From: Bathynomus jamesi
Lineage: Eukaryota > Arthropoda > Malacostraca > Isopoda > Cirolanidae
Direction: 5' to 3'
NCBI GenBank assembly: GCA_023014485.1
Contig: JAJOZX010001000.1
Coordinates: forward strand, 907,501 to 971,500
Length of the DNA: 64,000 nucleotides
Shown: piece after piece, positions 32,754 to 44,974 of the stretch
Numbering within the stretch: the first letter of the stretch is position 1
Layout of the letters: the number at the start of each line of letters is the position of its first letter
Translations under genes and position numbers: made by a program
Notes under the pieces: model-generated
Seen by the model: the letters and a program-made list of their open reading frames with translations, nothing else
Told to the model about the DNA's origin: nothing
The model's database searches: none

Positions 32754-32840
32754 AATAAAACCACGAAGGAAAAAGAAACACAAAGGGGTGCTCAAGCGCT
32801 TTCGTCTAATGACATCCTCAGGAACACTGGAGTGAAAGGA

Positions 32841-32905
32841 CAGATCAAGGCAATATATAGGTTACAAAAATAAACATACATACATACATATTCACATATA
32901 TATAC

Positions 32906-32938
<33 letters not shown>

Positions 32939-33780
32939 AATATATACATATATATAGTAAGCATAGAAAAAAAAAATTGTGGGAGGAGCCAACATTTATA
33001 TGGTCACAGAAGACTAAAGAAATAAAAATAATATAAATATAAATTGAGAAAAAATTAATTACAAAATAGTGCCTTAGTGATATATATGTCACAGCCTAAA
33101 TAATCATAAAGAAATAAACAGGCAAATAAAAAAAACCCATAAATACATATACATACATATATATATATATATATACATATATATACACATATATAACATA
33201 TATATATATATATATAAAGACACTTTTAGCACTTTGGCCGACCTTCCATATAAATTCAAATGGCTTTTTTATGGAACAGGTCACAAAAGAATAAAGAAAT
33301 AAAAATAAATATAAATATTGTAAGTGGAGTCTACCAATTCAAGCTCAAGAGGGAGGTTTTACAATCGATTTAATAGATGCTGCCAAATTGATATATATGT
33401 CACATTATTAAAAAATAAAAATTGAAAGATAAATTTTAAGAGAGGCACACCAATTTATAAGGGAAAAATTACCACATAAGCATATTATAGTCACAAACGA
33501 ATACAAAAGTAAAAGTAAATATAAATTGGAAAACAAAATGATCCCTAGATGATATATAAAGAACAATAAAATATATATACAACATATTTACGGTATATAT
33601 ACGAAATATAAACGCAATATATACAGAATATATATATATATATATATATGCATAAGGGAAAAAAAAAATTACCAAATTTGTTTTTATAATTATTGTCTGA
33701 GAAAACGGTAGGTCGCAAAAGAATAAAGAAATAAAAATAAATATAACTTGAAAAAATTACAAATAATACACGTACACATA
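32841..33780 (-). repeat. PLE 3' tandem repeat units
   Basis: About five degenerate units of roughly 200-230 bp. Each has a 'gtcacaaaagaataaagaa'-like core (near 33,001, 33,090, 33,281, 33,490 and 33,712) separated by TA-rich microsatellite. Non-coding. Confidence 0.7.
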
Positions 33781-33784
33781 TATA

Positions 33785-34120
33785 CCCGCATACCCAAATA
33801 TATATATACATATACACACATATATACAAACACACACACACACACACACACATATACATATATATATATATATCAAGCTTGACCTTCACGAAATGAGAAA
33901 TCATCCCGCAGAACCTTTGTGAGGTTGTAAGGTAAGGTAAGGTACATACACATATACATATATATATATATATTTAACTGCATACATACATACATACATA
34001 CATATACACACATACATACATACATATAAACACATATACATACAAACACATTTAACTGCAATGACCACACACATACGCACATACACATACATACATACAC
34101 ATACACTCATACAGCAAAAA
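33785..34120. repeat. (TA/CA)n, (CATA)n microsatellites and a SINE tail
   Basis: Dense CA and CATACATA tracts. At 33,873-33,940 the sequence AAGCTTGACCTTCACGAAAT repeats the SINE tail seen at 22,470 and 25,610. Confidence 0.75.
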
Positions 34121-34167
34121 ATTGAAAAATAAAATTGTAAGGGAAACAACAGACAAAAACAAATTTT

Positions 34168-35487
34168 TTACCAAAGATTTAACAACCTGCCCTTTTTGTT
34201 TAAATCCATTCTGAAGGAATTCAGAGCAACGGGATCAAGTTGAAACAGACCTTTACTCATGTTAAGGTTATTTGTAAGTTGAATTATAGCCGACTCAAGA
34301 ATATTTCTATTAACAATGTTGCTAGAGTGAAACAAAACTGAAACATTATTCCAATCAATACAATGGGATAACTCTGACAAATGGACAAAAAGGGCACTAG
34401 ACAACTGTCCCGTTCTAACGGAATATTGATGCTGTTTTACACGCGTTTGCAAATCCTTTCCCGTCTGACCTATGTAAAAGGAATCACATTGCTTACACCC
34501 AATTTTATAGATAATGCCTAAATTATTGGTAGGGCTATTTTTTACTATGATGTTTTTCACAATATTGTTATATGAAAAAACTACACTGATATCCAAAAGT
34601 TTAAGTACATTAGCAATGCCTAAGAAGCCCGGGAAAAATGGAAGTACTAAAATATTCTTTGACAAGGTGCGAGTGTTATTATTCACACGATAGAAGGTTC
34701 GTTTAGCCTTATTAAGACAAGATTCCATGAACGCAGATGGGTAACACAACTCACTTCCAATACCGTTGATATTTTCCAATTCGGCATCGATGTATTCAGG
34801 ACTGGCGATCCTAAGAGCGCGGAGAAACATTGAGGAAAATATGGCCTTTTTAATAGGGGTGTCATGTCCAGAGTAAAAGTGTACGTAGGACAAATTGTTT
34901 GTTTTTTTCCGATATATACTAAACTTAAAACCCGGGCTATCCCTATGAACACGCACATCCAAAAACGGGATTGAGTTGTCTTGTTCCACTTCTAAAGTAA
35001 ATTTAATGGAGGGGACTTGGTCATTTAACTGAAGGAGGAAGTCATCCAGGTCACGATTCATGGGCCAGATACACAAAATATCGTCGACGTACCGCAACCA
35101 AGGGATGCCAACCCCCAGGATTCTCGGAATGTAAGTAATTTCAAAAAACTCCATATAAATATTGGAGAGAAGGGGCGACAAAGGGTTGCCCATGGCCATC
35201 CCAAAAACTTGTTGATAATGCTCGCCATTGAAAGTGAATTTACAATCCTTGATACAAAGTTTAATAAGCTCCAAAACAGTGTGTGCAGGTAATGGTAAAT
35301 CATAATTATGTAATTCTCTGGCGAGAAAGTCAAGCATATCATCAATCGGAACTTTTGTGAACAATGAACAAACGTCGAAACTGATCAATCTATCGTTGGT
35401 ATTAATGCGAACATTATTCAATTTTTCAGTGAGATCCATGGAATTTTTTACGTGTGAATCAGAGACAGTTCCAAGAATGGGGGACAA
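34168..35487 (-). pseudogene. Penelope-like RT plus GIY-YIG endonuclease, N-terminally truncated
   Basis: 439 codons without an internal stop. Starts inside the RT at SPILGTVSDSHVKNSMDL, then SFDVCSLFTKVPIDDMLDFL, FGMAMGNPLSPLLSNIYME, WLRYVDDILCIWP (YVDD catalytic pair), a thumb/connector, and the GIY-YIG domain (IIYKIGCKQCDSFYIGQTG, RVKQHQ). It ends KGRLLNLW. The conserved N-terminal domain present in full PLEs (KTHKPGN region) is missing. The enzyme would reverse-transcribe element RNA from a nick made by GIY-YIG. Confidence 0.85.
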
Positions 35488-35508
35488 AACATTAACAAGC
35501 CATATATT

Positions 35509-35541
<33 letters not shown>

Positions 35542-35745
35542 GTATATATATGTGAATATGTATGTATGTATGTTTATTTTTGTAACCTATATATTGCCTT
35601 GATCTGTCCTTTCACTCCAGTGTTCCTGAGGATGTCATTAGACGAAAGCGCTTGAGCACCCCTTTGTGTTTCTTTTTCCTTCGTGGTTTTATTCATCATA
35701 AATACTTTTCACGTGTCACTTTCGTGAAATAATTTTTCATATATA

Positions 35746-36354
35746 TATATATATAGTTACCAATTTATAGTGACCAATTATGGTTGCCAGTTTGATGCGT
35801 AAATCGGTACTATAATAAGAATGATGATAATAATGATTAATTGATAGTTAATGATTGATTGTTAATGATAAATGCTTTGGCCGAGGTCACCAGATCTTTG
35901 CAGATCAAATTATGTTACTAATTAAGTTATTAATTAGGTTGATTGATAGAATGAGTTTTCTTCCTTTATTACACAAAATAAATGATTTATGAATGAGACA
36001 GAATATGCTGATTGTTTACAGTTGAATTAATGTGTACACTTGAAATAATGCTTTCAATATAATAATGGCTTGACATTTAATAACGCGCGAGGTAATGATT
36101 AGTCTTTATATAAAGTTAGGTGAATGACACCAGGCCAATTAGGTTACATGGTGAGATCTTGGTTGTCACTGAATCTTCGGAGGGAGAGACGAAGCGCGTC
36201 CAGAAGTCCTTGTAACGAAGTTGAGAGGTGATGACATTGTATATTCCCACTCTGTGACGTCATCTTAGTCGTGCTTGTGTGACGTCATCTCGGTCGTGTT
36301 TATGTTGATGGAATATTGCTAAGGTGTTTGCAAACGTCTCTGCCACTTCAGTAG

Positions 36355-36358
<4 letters not shown>
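35746..36358. other. Unassigned sequence with two CRE-like sites
   Basis: No gene. Contains two copies of a 'tgtgacgtcatct..gtcgtg' unit (36,254-36,273 and 36,279-36,298), each with the perfect palindrome TGACGTCA. It could be promoter or LTR debris. Ends in a (TA)n tract (36,359-36,405). Confidence 0.4.
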
Positions 36359-36405
<47 letters not shown>

Positions 36406-36407
<2 letters not shown>

Positions 36408-37116
36408 CAATTTTCAGTTAAGACTTTTTAGAAAGTTTGTTTCTGGATGATTTTTTTTTTTCCGACGGGATTACATCAGGTTAGGTTAGCAATGGTTAAG
36501 TAGGTTAAGTTGTTTTTTAAAGTGCCGATCAACTTGGTAAATTAACATATACGTTTTACACTTGTGAAATACTTTATTCTTGTTCGTTGTGCAAGAAATA
36601 AGTAAGTTGTAATGATGGTGTTGTTTAACTTCCTTTACAAATCTAAGGTCATATAACGGTGGAGACCTACACCTTTAGGTGAAATCCGAACTACGGTTCA
36701 TTACATTATCTGGACGCAGAGAACGGTCCCCCATCTAGGCCTAATTGCTAACCAGACCCCCTGTCGGTTAACTTCGCTAACCGACGAAAAGCAGTGTTAC
36801 AACATTGGCCACGACGTAGCCCTCTCACTGCGCAAGTTGATCACAAAACTTATATTACCGTTAAGGACGGATAAAAATATATTAACAACAAAATTCACTT
36901 ATAAATGAGATATTACTTATTTCCTCATTTCACGAGAGCTATTTCGAGCGCAATCAAGACCTCTCCAAATTAACGACAAATACAACTTTCGAGATCCTCC
37001 TCAAAAACAGTGAGACAATTATGAAAGGTTTTTTTCCACCTAGCTGACGGTTATAATTAATTAGAAGGGTCATTCATTGAATCTGTTCCCTCCATTAAAG
37101 TTTAATCTTAAAAGAG

Positions 37117-37149
<33 letters not shown>

Positions 37150-37504
37150 AATTTTCGCTTTGTTCACAATTCAAACTTTTTACTTCAGCAAAACATTTGT
37201 CAATATACGTCTTTCATCGCTTACCTTTGCATGCAGAATTATAAACTAAGAACGGTCGTATGCGTTTCATCTCTTAAAAGTAAAGATGAAGTCTGTCCTT
37301 ATTGATTTCATCGCTCAGCTTCGTCTAATTTAGAATTTGATTAACTGATGAATGAAGTTTGTCTCGCATCAGCGATTCTTCCTTGACCTTTATTTTGCGA
37401 TTCAAATGAAGCAGCTTTGGAATTTAATAATGGCTCTTTTTTATTTTATGGGATTAGCATATATCGTAGTTGTATATATGATATATACAGTATATACTGT
37501 ATAT
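36406..37504. other. No gene seen; weak SINE-like stretch and (AAT)n
   Basis: 36,660-36,800 has a reversed 'ggtctggttagcaatta' and 'gttcggatttcacc' pattern faintly like the SINE at 25.6 kb. (AAT)n at 37,123-37,150. Nothing else recognised. Confidence 0.4.
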
Positions 37505-37947
37505 ACTGCTATGCAAAAGTCTCAGCCATTTTACATTTTTCCACTCTGTTGCATAAGGAAACTAAAATTTTGTATTCAATTCAAATATACCTTTAATAAA
37601 ATGAAAATCAAATTCATATAATCATATTTATACAGAATATACGTTCATATAAACTAACAGCGAGTGTGTTCACTGTTTTCCTTTAAATTCGCTAACATTC
37701 TTTTATTCTTTCAAATTATTGTTTAAACTCTTATGGTATGGTGTTCCACGCTTCTTCCAAGACCTTCCACAGATCATCTAAGTTGCTAGGATTCTTTTTT
37801 ACTTTTTCTTTATCCCAATAGTTCCATAGAGCTTCAATGATATTGAGATCTAGTCTTTGAGGGGGGCCATACCACGCGTTGAAAGACTCTAGTTTCCTCT
37901 TTCGTTTGCAAACAGATTTTAATTATTCCAGCTGTGTGCTTTGGATC
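37505..37947 (-). pseudogene. Tc1 transposase, C-terminal part
   Basis: The minus strand reads DPKHTAGIIKICLQTKEETR, then PPQRLDLNIIEALWNYWDKE (third catalytic Glu region; S-P-D changed to R-L-D) and KVLEEAWNTIP. A terminal 'ctatgcaaaagtctcagcca' near 37,509 is a likely Tc1 end. Interrupted at 37,948 by a hAT element and resuming at 40,617. Confidence 0.8.
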
Positions 37948-40193
37948 CAGGGCCGTTTCTAGCCATTAGGGGGCCCTAAGCAGTATACCCATTTGAGGCC
38001 CCACCCCTCCATCCACCAACTCACGCCTTACTACATCACCTTAGCACACACATACAAAAAATGGCTGTTAATAAAAAACAATTATGAAACAATTTTAATG
38101 AAACATTTATGTCCAAAACAACAAATATGTACTTTCAGAAGACAAACAGAAAAAAATACTCTTCATGAAATTCCTGAAAATTAGCTTATACATTATTTAG
38201 AATAAATGACACAGAACTATGTATAAAAAAATAATGCAATTATCAACTACCAAACAATTACTAACTCTACGATACAATCGTGTAATAGCTAACAGTTATA
38301 CAGAACAGTTTGTATCTTCAAAATTTTTGCCTCTTAGATTTTTTCTGGGCGAAATCATCAATAACATCATCATATGAAATCTCCCTGCCAACGTCCTGGT
38401 TGATGCTTATGATGCCAAGGCCACTGAGGCGATCCTGCCCCATTGATGATCTGAGGTAGTTCTTGATTAGCTTCATCTTAGAGAAGCTCCTCTCGGCTGA
38501 TGCTACTGTCACAGGTAGAGTGCAGGCAATTCTTAGTGCAACCCAGAGATTGGGGTATAGTTCCTCCAGTTGCTTCTGATGAATGAAGGAGAGAAGCTCC
38601 AATGCAGTCATGTTGTGTGAAGGTAAAGTTGGCAAGTTCTTAATTTCGAGGGCCAGTTCTCTTCCATCAATGTCAGAGTCAGTTCCAGAGCTCAGTATCT
38701 TAGAGAGCTTTTCACACTTGCAGGACAAGTCTTCCTTGTTCATTGTGGTGAAGTTTAGGAGAACCCCAAATATGTCCCTCACATCATCTAATGTTTTGAA
38801 TCTCTCATTTATTGACCCGATGGCACAATCCACCACCACATTGAAAAATTTGGCTTCCATCCTCTTTAAGGCTTCTGTAAATGGTTCGTTAGGAGCTTCG
38901 TAAGCAAAGTGCTTTTTTGTGGATCTGAGCTGCTTCTCCTTCAGCACAGCCTCCACATTCATTTCCTCACATATGTCCATAGCTGCGACTTGTGCTGCAA
39001 CAAAACCTGTGTTTCTGTAGCTGGTGAGTGAGTCTTTTGTTTTAATGAGGAGGTTGACTGCCACATCAAACTGCATTGTAGGAGATTGCAGAAGTTTGCT
39101 GATTGGATTATACTTACAAGACGTGTGAGAACATCTCGCCAGCGTCTTCGCTCTACCTCCATTAATGACATTTCAATTTGGTCAATGGTCCTCCCAGTTT
39201 TTAGCCGCAGTTCCAGATCCTTCCATGTTGGCATGTTATCTGCATGTTCTGAACTATTTTCATGGCCTTTCAGAAGCGAACCAACGTTTATCCAGTCTGA
39301 AAGTCCATCCGTAATTAGTTTGTACGACTTCCTTGAAAACAACTTGCAGCAGAAGCAATAAAGAGCAGCATTCCTTCTAGAGTACATCAGCCAGCTTCGC
39401 TTTATTTTTTCCCCATTAATTAATGTTCTGTACATGTAATGGTGATGAACGCTTCTACCGTCTTCTCTTTTAGGGAATGTGAAATCTGGACTGATTTGAA
39501 ATGGTCCTCGAGACACCAGATCTGTCTTCAAGGCATCTGACAGGACAACTGGCCAGTCATACGGATCAAGCGGTGGAGCAGATCTTGGTTCTTGTTGCTC
39601 AGTAGAAATGCCTGTGTGTGGTGTTTGAAGCTGAACAGAAGATGGGCCACTTGTTGGTTCATCAGGCTCTACTTCTACTGGTGTTTGAGGTTGCATAGAG
39701 GATGGTCCTGCTGTTGGCTCATGATGCTCATCAGGCTTTGCTGAGGATGGCTTTTCCAAATATTTCAGTAGTGCTCCTGAGAAGAACATAACATTACATA
39801 GTCTGTTAATTTTTGCTAAAATACTCTTTCTTATCTTGTTTGATAATTGATCTGTGTGAACAGAATTTGAGGTGATATGATCCATTAAATTTCACATTTC
39901 GAAATATTATAAATATTACAAAGACTAGCTTACTCTACACGATTCCTGAGCACTTGCCTAGTTTGATGGTCTACCTAACCTAGTTGCCTGAACTGTAATC
40001 ATAAGAATATACAAGTGGAACGTCTCACCTATGCTACTGGAAAGCTTCTCCTCCTCTATTTTCTTCTTTTTCCGTTTTTCAGCTCCTGATGGATAATGTC
40101 GTTTCATTTTCCAAGATGCACGAAGTCACATCTAGTTAACCACAACTAATCTGCTAAATAATAATAATCATGATAATAATGATGATGATAATC

Positions 40194-40225
<32 letters not shown>

Positions 40226-40616
40226 TGTTATAACTGTAACGCTAATCAAATACATTCAAATAATCAGACCATTTAGGTTTTAACCAACAAAATTCCCATT
40301 ATTTGAAAAAGATGAGAAAAGAATTAACAAACTTGAAAACATAACGAAAATAATCCTAGGTTTTAAAGTGTTACAAAATCTCTTAATAATTAGAAAATTA
40401 GTGAAATAATGTTTTACAATACGAGAAAAATTAAGCATATAGTAAGAATAAAGTTAAATAATATAGAAATAAGATCTCACAATAGTTATCATATTTACAC
40501 ATAACGACCAAAACGTTTCGTTTGTCTCCGTTTTATCACATTTGTCTCATACAAAAACTTTAATTAATACGACAATAATAATAATAATAATAATAATAAC
40601 AATAATATTAATCCTG
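37948..40616 (-). mobile_element. ZMYM-type hAT element
   Basis: A 2.67-kb insertion flanked by TTTGGATC (37,940-37,947 and 40,617-40,624). The left end starts CAGGGCCGTTTC; the right end finishes ATCCTG, so the terminal repeats are weak. It interrupts a Tc1 transposase exactly within its NDPKH motif. It carries a two-exon transposase gene on the minus strand. (AAT)n tracts lie at 40,190-40,225 and 40,575-40,605. Confidence 0.85.
38318..40107 (-). pseudogene. ZMYM1-like hAT transposase, two exons, catalytic region deleted
   Basis: Exon 1 (40,029-40,107) starts MKRHYPSGAEKRKKKKIEEE and ends in a GTGAG donor. Exon 2 begins at 39,776 after TTCTTCTCAG; the splice gives GALLKYLEKP in frame. It holds a Pro/Ser-rich spacer with two repeats (EPTAGPSSMQPQTP and EPTSGPSSVQLQTP) and a TTF-type zinc finger (YCFCCKLF, WINVGSLLKGHENSSEH). 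Near 39,080 the frame switches and the remainder (38,318-39,076) jumps to the C-terminal region with ASAERSFSKMKLIKNYLRSS, the hATC core. The central DUF4371/RNase H catalytic part is absent. Confidence 0.8.
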
Positions 40617-40903
40617 TTTGGATCATTACCATGCTGTAAGATAAAGTTTGGACCAATAAGCTTCGCACCACTCGGGATAGCATGATGGCTCAAAATCTGT
40701 TTGTACTTGACCTAGCAACATTTAATATACCATAAATTTTCAGCAATTTTCCAACTATACTTGTGGAGTTGCAACTCCAAACTTGAATTGAATCTCCTCC
40801 TTGCTTAAGTGTTGGCTTCAAGCAAGGCTCTTCATAGGTTTCAGTTGTTTCTCGTCTCACATACTGTCTTCGATTATATCCAAATAATTGAAACTTACAG
40901 TTA
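40617..40903 (-). pseudogene. Tc1 transposase, middle part
   Basis: Pieces on the minus strand: FKLFGYNRRQYVRRETTETY, then QGGDSIQVWSCNSTS and LQHGN, joining DPKHTA across the hAT insertion. Truncated at about 40,903; the N-terminal DNA-binding domain is not found. Confidence 0.75.
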
Positions 40904-41535
40904 TTAACAATTAGTTAGTTTATATTGAAATGTGCAAATATTACAATTACTGAATGCTAAGAATAAAAGAGTCATAACATGAAGGACAAAAGGACAGTCA
41001 TTCAATGGCATTAAAATCCAATAACTGGGATGATACAAATACAGTTCATAATAACAATAATAAGCCAACATGTGGTATTGCGCTAAGTTCAATAAGCGGT
41101 ATTGTAAACACTTTAGAGAACCTATTCGGTTAGGCTGAGAGTTTGCATGAATGTTGTAGGCTGGAAACGAGGAGCCTAATACGACATTGTAAAACACTGT
41201 AGGCCAAGTGAGTTTAACCTATACGAAGGGTTACAAACACTGAGTTTATATGAAAGGTATAGGCTATTGGGCGCGAAAGACTTTGAAACCACCCGTTAGC
41301 GGCTCGAGGAATAGAAAACCGTTACATTTTTTTAATGCTTCTCACGATATAACTGACACAGGTGTAAGCAAGCTTTCGTCAGCATTTTAACAGTTGTTAT
41401 CTTCTTGTATGGTTAAACAAAGAAACTCCAAATCTGAGAGCGAGAAGACGAAGCTGTATGGTTGAGTAGAGGAAAGTGCTCTGTGATAAACTCCCGGCGT
41501 CAACAAAGGGTGATCTTTCGTGATGAGTCATCATG
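40904..41535. other. No gene seen
   Basis: Mixed-composition sequence without a supported frame or repeat match in the window. Confidence 0.45.
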
Positions 41536-41668
41536 TAGATTAAAAGTTTTTTGAAAGCAAATTTATAAATGCCTTTTTGGGGGGGTGTTACTGCCTATTT
41601 TGGATGTTATTTTGCCTATTTGCCTGCCTTTTTTAAGGGTTTTTAGTGCCCAAACATCCGGGCTCTAG
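41536..41668. repeat. Right end of the outer hAT family, solo copy
   Basis: Matches 30,665-30,783 (TTTTTGGGGGG, 'gcctatttgcctgcctttt', 'aaacatccgggctcta'). No matching left end nearby, so a truncated copy. Confidence 0.75.
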
Positions 41669-41689
41669 TGATGATCTTCGATACAAGCT

Positions 41690-42005
41690 TGAGAAAGTTT
41701 TTAAAAATAAAATCTGAAGGAGGAAATGTTAGGGGCAGCTGCTACAGTAGGATGCAGTAGATCCTCTGGAAGAAAGGGGTCGTCCTCGAAATACTCCAGC
41801 TTCAGGCAGTCGATCGACACAACGTCTTTGCGTCCAGCACGATTGAGGGTGAAAATTTTGTCACTCCTCTGCAGTACTGGACATGGTATGAGTGTTGCAA
41901 AGGAAGGCGGATAGTATCCTTCCTGACAAAGACGTGGGTACAGGAAGTCAAAGACAACTGCTGGATGGCGGGGAGAAACGAGACAAAGTTCACGCATGGT
42001 CGTCC

Positions 42006-42065
<60 letters not shown>

Positions 42066-42544
42066 GGTGTGCTGCTGAGGAAGTGAAAAACTCGTCGGGG
42101 GCCGCAGTGGGGTGCCGTACACGAGTTCAGCCGAAGTGCATTGAAGGTCGGCCTTGAACGCTGCACGTATTCCAACGAGGACGAGGAGGTGCGTTTGTCC
42201 TGGGCCGGAAGTGGCCATCCTCAATGACGTCTTCAAGTGGCAGTGGAGCCGTTCGACGAGGCCATTGGACATTGGTCTACATGCAGTGGATTGAATCCAG
42301 GAGCAACCTAAAAGACGTGTTAGGTTTCTCCATAGGGCGGATTCGAATTGACGAGCACGGTCAGTAATGATGGTAGAGGGGACACCGAAGCATGAAATCC
42401 AACCACTGACAAAGGCACGGGCGGCGGATTTTGCTGTGATGTCTCGAATGGGAATCGCCTCGGGTCAACGCGTGAAGCGGTGATGCATGTCAGGAAGCAC
42501 GTGCGTAGTCGGAGAAGGAAAAGGGGCCGACGAGGTCCAGATGT
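41690..42544 (-). pseudogene. Ty3/gypsy integrase
   Basis: Minus-strand pieces: SFSDYARASLTCI, AIPIRDITAKSAARAFVSGW, CFGVPSTIITDRARQFESAL (second acidic residue), SNGLVERLHCHLKTSLR (third acidic residue, VERxH), DLQCTSAELVYGT, then after a (TA)n tract the C-terminal IFTLNRAGRKDVVSIDCLKL. Several frameshifts. The (TA)n tract at 42,007-42,062 sits in the coding sequence. Confidence 0.8.
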
Positions 42545-43058
42545 GCAGTTGCGCTCATTCTTAGAACACTCTTGAGAACAGATAGCGACACCTGGCATAT
42601 ATTTGTTGTGTGTACTACAAACGATTGTAACATTTTATGAATGAATCTGGCGTTTAGTGAATGAGCGCTGATTGGTTGGTTGACTCATTGCCAAATGTCT
42701 TTAGAACATAATAATTTCCATTCATCACTCTGGTTTGCATATTACTAAGGAAACATAAATGAATAATTAAATATAAGTTCAAGATGGGGATATATATTAA
42801 CAAGGAGAATGTCAATGAAGTGAAAAAAAAATGGTCTTCTTAAAACTAAAAACATAGATTTAGATATTATTTTGTGTTATAACAAAGACAGAGCAAAAAC
42901 ATGATATATATATATATATAGGCGGTTTATGAATGAAAAAACAATGTTTTGATGCATATTAAATTTTAATAACATTATAACATTACCAGATTGATAGGTA
43001 TCTGTAGGTTTCATATATGCAAATGGACGGCAGCTGAATGGATATACTGGTATGGCAT
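42545..43058 (+). repeat. Interspersed repeat, copy 2, uninterrupted
   Basis: Same repeat as at 10,597-12,650 without the mariner: begins CAGTTGCGCTCATTC, has a short (TA)n at 42,904-42,920 then 'ggcggtttatga', and ends near 'ctggtatggcattgtta'. It separates gypsy RNase H from integrase. Confidence 0.75.
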
Positions 43059-43940
43059 TGTTATGGCATTATGAGGCGTAAATGCAGGGGTGGAAAGGGA
43101 GTGAAGTCGGTTGAAAACAGGGCGATGAAATTCCTCAAGGATGTAAGGTCAGGGAGTGGCAGTAGAAGTGTCACCATTGAAAATGGCAGTGTGATATTTT
43201 CTAGCTGCAGTGACCTGGGTGAAACATGAAGCTCCTGCAGCTCTCCGTCGTGGCGTTGAGCTACTGCAATAGTTTCATGGTTGATAACGCCACCGCTGGC
43301 CAGGAAAAGAGACGCGTTAATGGTCAAGCTTGACAAGGTGTCTGCAGCAGAATTTTCACGGCCTTTGATATGATGCAGGTCACTGGTTAATTGGAAAATG
43401 TAGTCCAAATGCCTCATCTCTATGGGGCAATAGCGGTCAGAATGTGAACGAATTGCAAAGGTGAAGGGGTGATGCTCGGTGAATATGGCGAATTCTCCTC
43501 CGAGGTAATGCCAAAAATGGGCTTCAGGGCCCATGGGAAAAAGGTTAAAGCTTACCAGTTATCACCAGACGCTTGCTTCAAGACTGCGCCAACCACGATG
43601 CCCGAAGCATCGGCAGTAAGAATGACTTCTGCTTCCGGATGGGGGATGGGAAAGTAGATTCACGTCCACAAGAGCAGATTTAACTGTATCGAACGCCTGT
43701 TGGGTGTCCTCGAAAAATCGGCCGGAACCTTCCTTTACGGGGTGTAAGGATGCATGGATGGGGCGCAGAAGAGCCGCGCAGTAAGGAATGAGCCGTCGGT
43801 AGAAATTGACCATGCCTGTAAACTCACGGAAGGTAGCGGGTGGGGAAGTTCTTGATGACATCGACTTTCTCCAAGCGTCAACAACGGCTAAACTTTTGTG
43901 ATGATTTTGATACGAGCTTGCGAATGTGTTTAAAACCAAA
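43059..43940 (-). pseudogene. Ty3/gypsy RT thumb and RNase H
   Basis: The minus strand gives FREFTGMVNFYRRLIPYCAA (RT connection), EDTQQAFDTVKSAL, then RNase H-type sequence FAIFTEHHPFTFAIRS, RHLDYIFQLTSDLHHIKGRE (GREN-ADTLS). The frame breaks near 43,560. The upstream RT catalytic part is missing. Confidence 0.8.
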
Positions 43941-44339
43941 GTCTGAAGGAGTCTCTGTCTGTCTGTCTGTCTGTCTCTCTGTAGTTACCGGGCTGCTACA
44001 GAGAGCGTCCATACTTGGCGGGTAATAGGAACCTGCTACCAACAGGTCTGCTGTGAATAAGGGGCAATAGCATTGCGTCGAATAGCAGCCGTGGACCAAT
44101 CCAGTTTTCGGGAGGGTGGGTGAAGTCTGTTGCACAATCCTGTCCCGTGGGTTACTAGAACCCTATCCCATCCCTACTCTGCCCTTTTAGCTTAGGTTAA
44201 GGATGCTTTCCCCTGACTGTACCAAAAAAATTCTACTTTTCTTTTAGTATTAAGTTTTCTTCTCCACTTTTACTATAAGGACCCTACTGCTACCTCATGC
44301 AGTAGAAAGTCTGGGAAGAAAGTCTGGAAGCTCTTATAA
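43941..44339. other. No gene seen; (CTGT)n tract
   Basis: CTGT microsatellite at 43,956-43,980; the rest is unassigned. Confidence 0.45.
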
Positions 44340-44974
44340 ATAACACCATTTAACGCTCGTAGGTCGTGAGAGACTGGGATGGAGGAGTCCGAGGCGTAGG
44401 GGCGCGATTAATGGAGTGTAGATAGTGCCCCGTTAAGCCCGTTCCTAACGCGTAATGGCCTGACCAGCCCCCTGCGACCGTTCTTTGGTGATCATTTGTT
44501 GGTGCTTGGATGTACAGCTCTTAGGTGAGAGAGCTTCACTAACCAGCTGGCTGCCAGGCCAGCGGAAAGTCTCGGGCGTAGCTGCTGGGTCTGGTGGGAT
44601 ATCCCTTAAACACTGGATTCTAAGAGTCTGGCCGTTTGTGAGTGGCTAGTAAGACTTAGTAAGGAGCTGCATCTCGCTGTCGCTCCTGGCGGAAAATCCG
44701 TGACGCCTGCGTCACGAGTGTTTGTCAGTTGGTAGCTGCGACATGTTTGGGACTGTCCAGCCCTGGGGAAACCCTCGGTCGGTGCGGCAGTAGCGAGAGG
44801 TGTAGTCTTCTGGAAGGGATGAACGGCACTGGAAGATAGGCGGATACAGCTTGCGCGGGAAGAATTTACCGACCCCCTCGATTTTTATGTACTGGTCAGA
44901 AAGTTTTCCGTAGTTTTTGTTGCTAGAACGCTTTATCTTATTCAATGTATTCGGAGTTAGAAAAATAAGTTATA

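Larger units (their letters stand above)
32746..35745 (-). mobile_element. Penelope-like element, copy 2, 5'-truncated
   Basis: The pol gene lies on the minus strand (34,168-35,487), followed leftwards by about 1.2 kb of 3' repeats and a terminal block at 32,746-32,840 in the same orientation. Beyond the truncated 5' end (about 35,505), a second terminal block stands in the opposite orientation (35,590-35,745), so pol is framed by inverted terminal repeats. The flank 'ttcacgtg..cactttcgtgaaat' at 35,707 also occurs next to the third PLE at 63,340. Confidence 0.85.
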
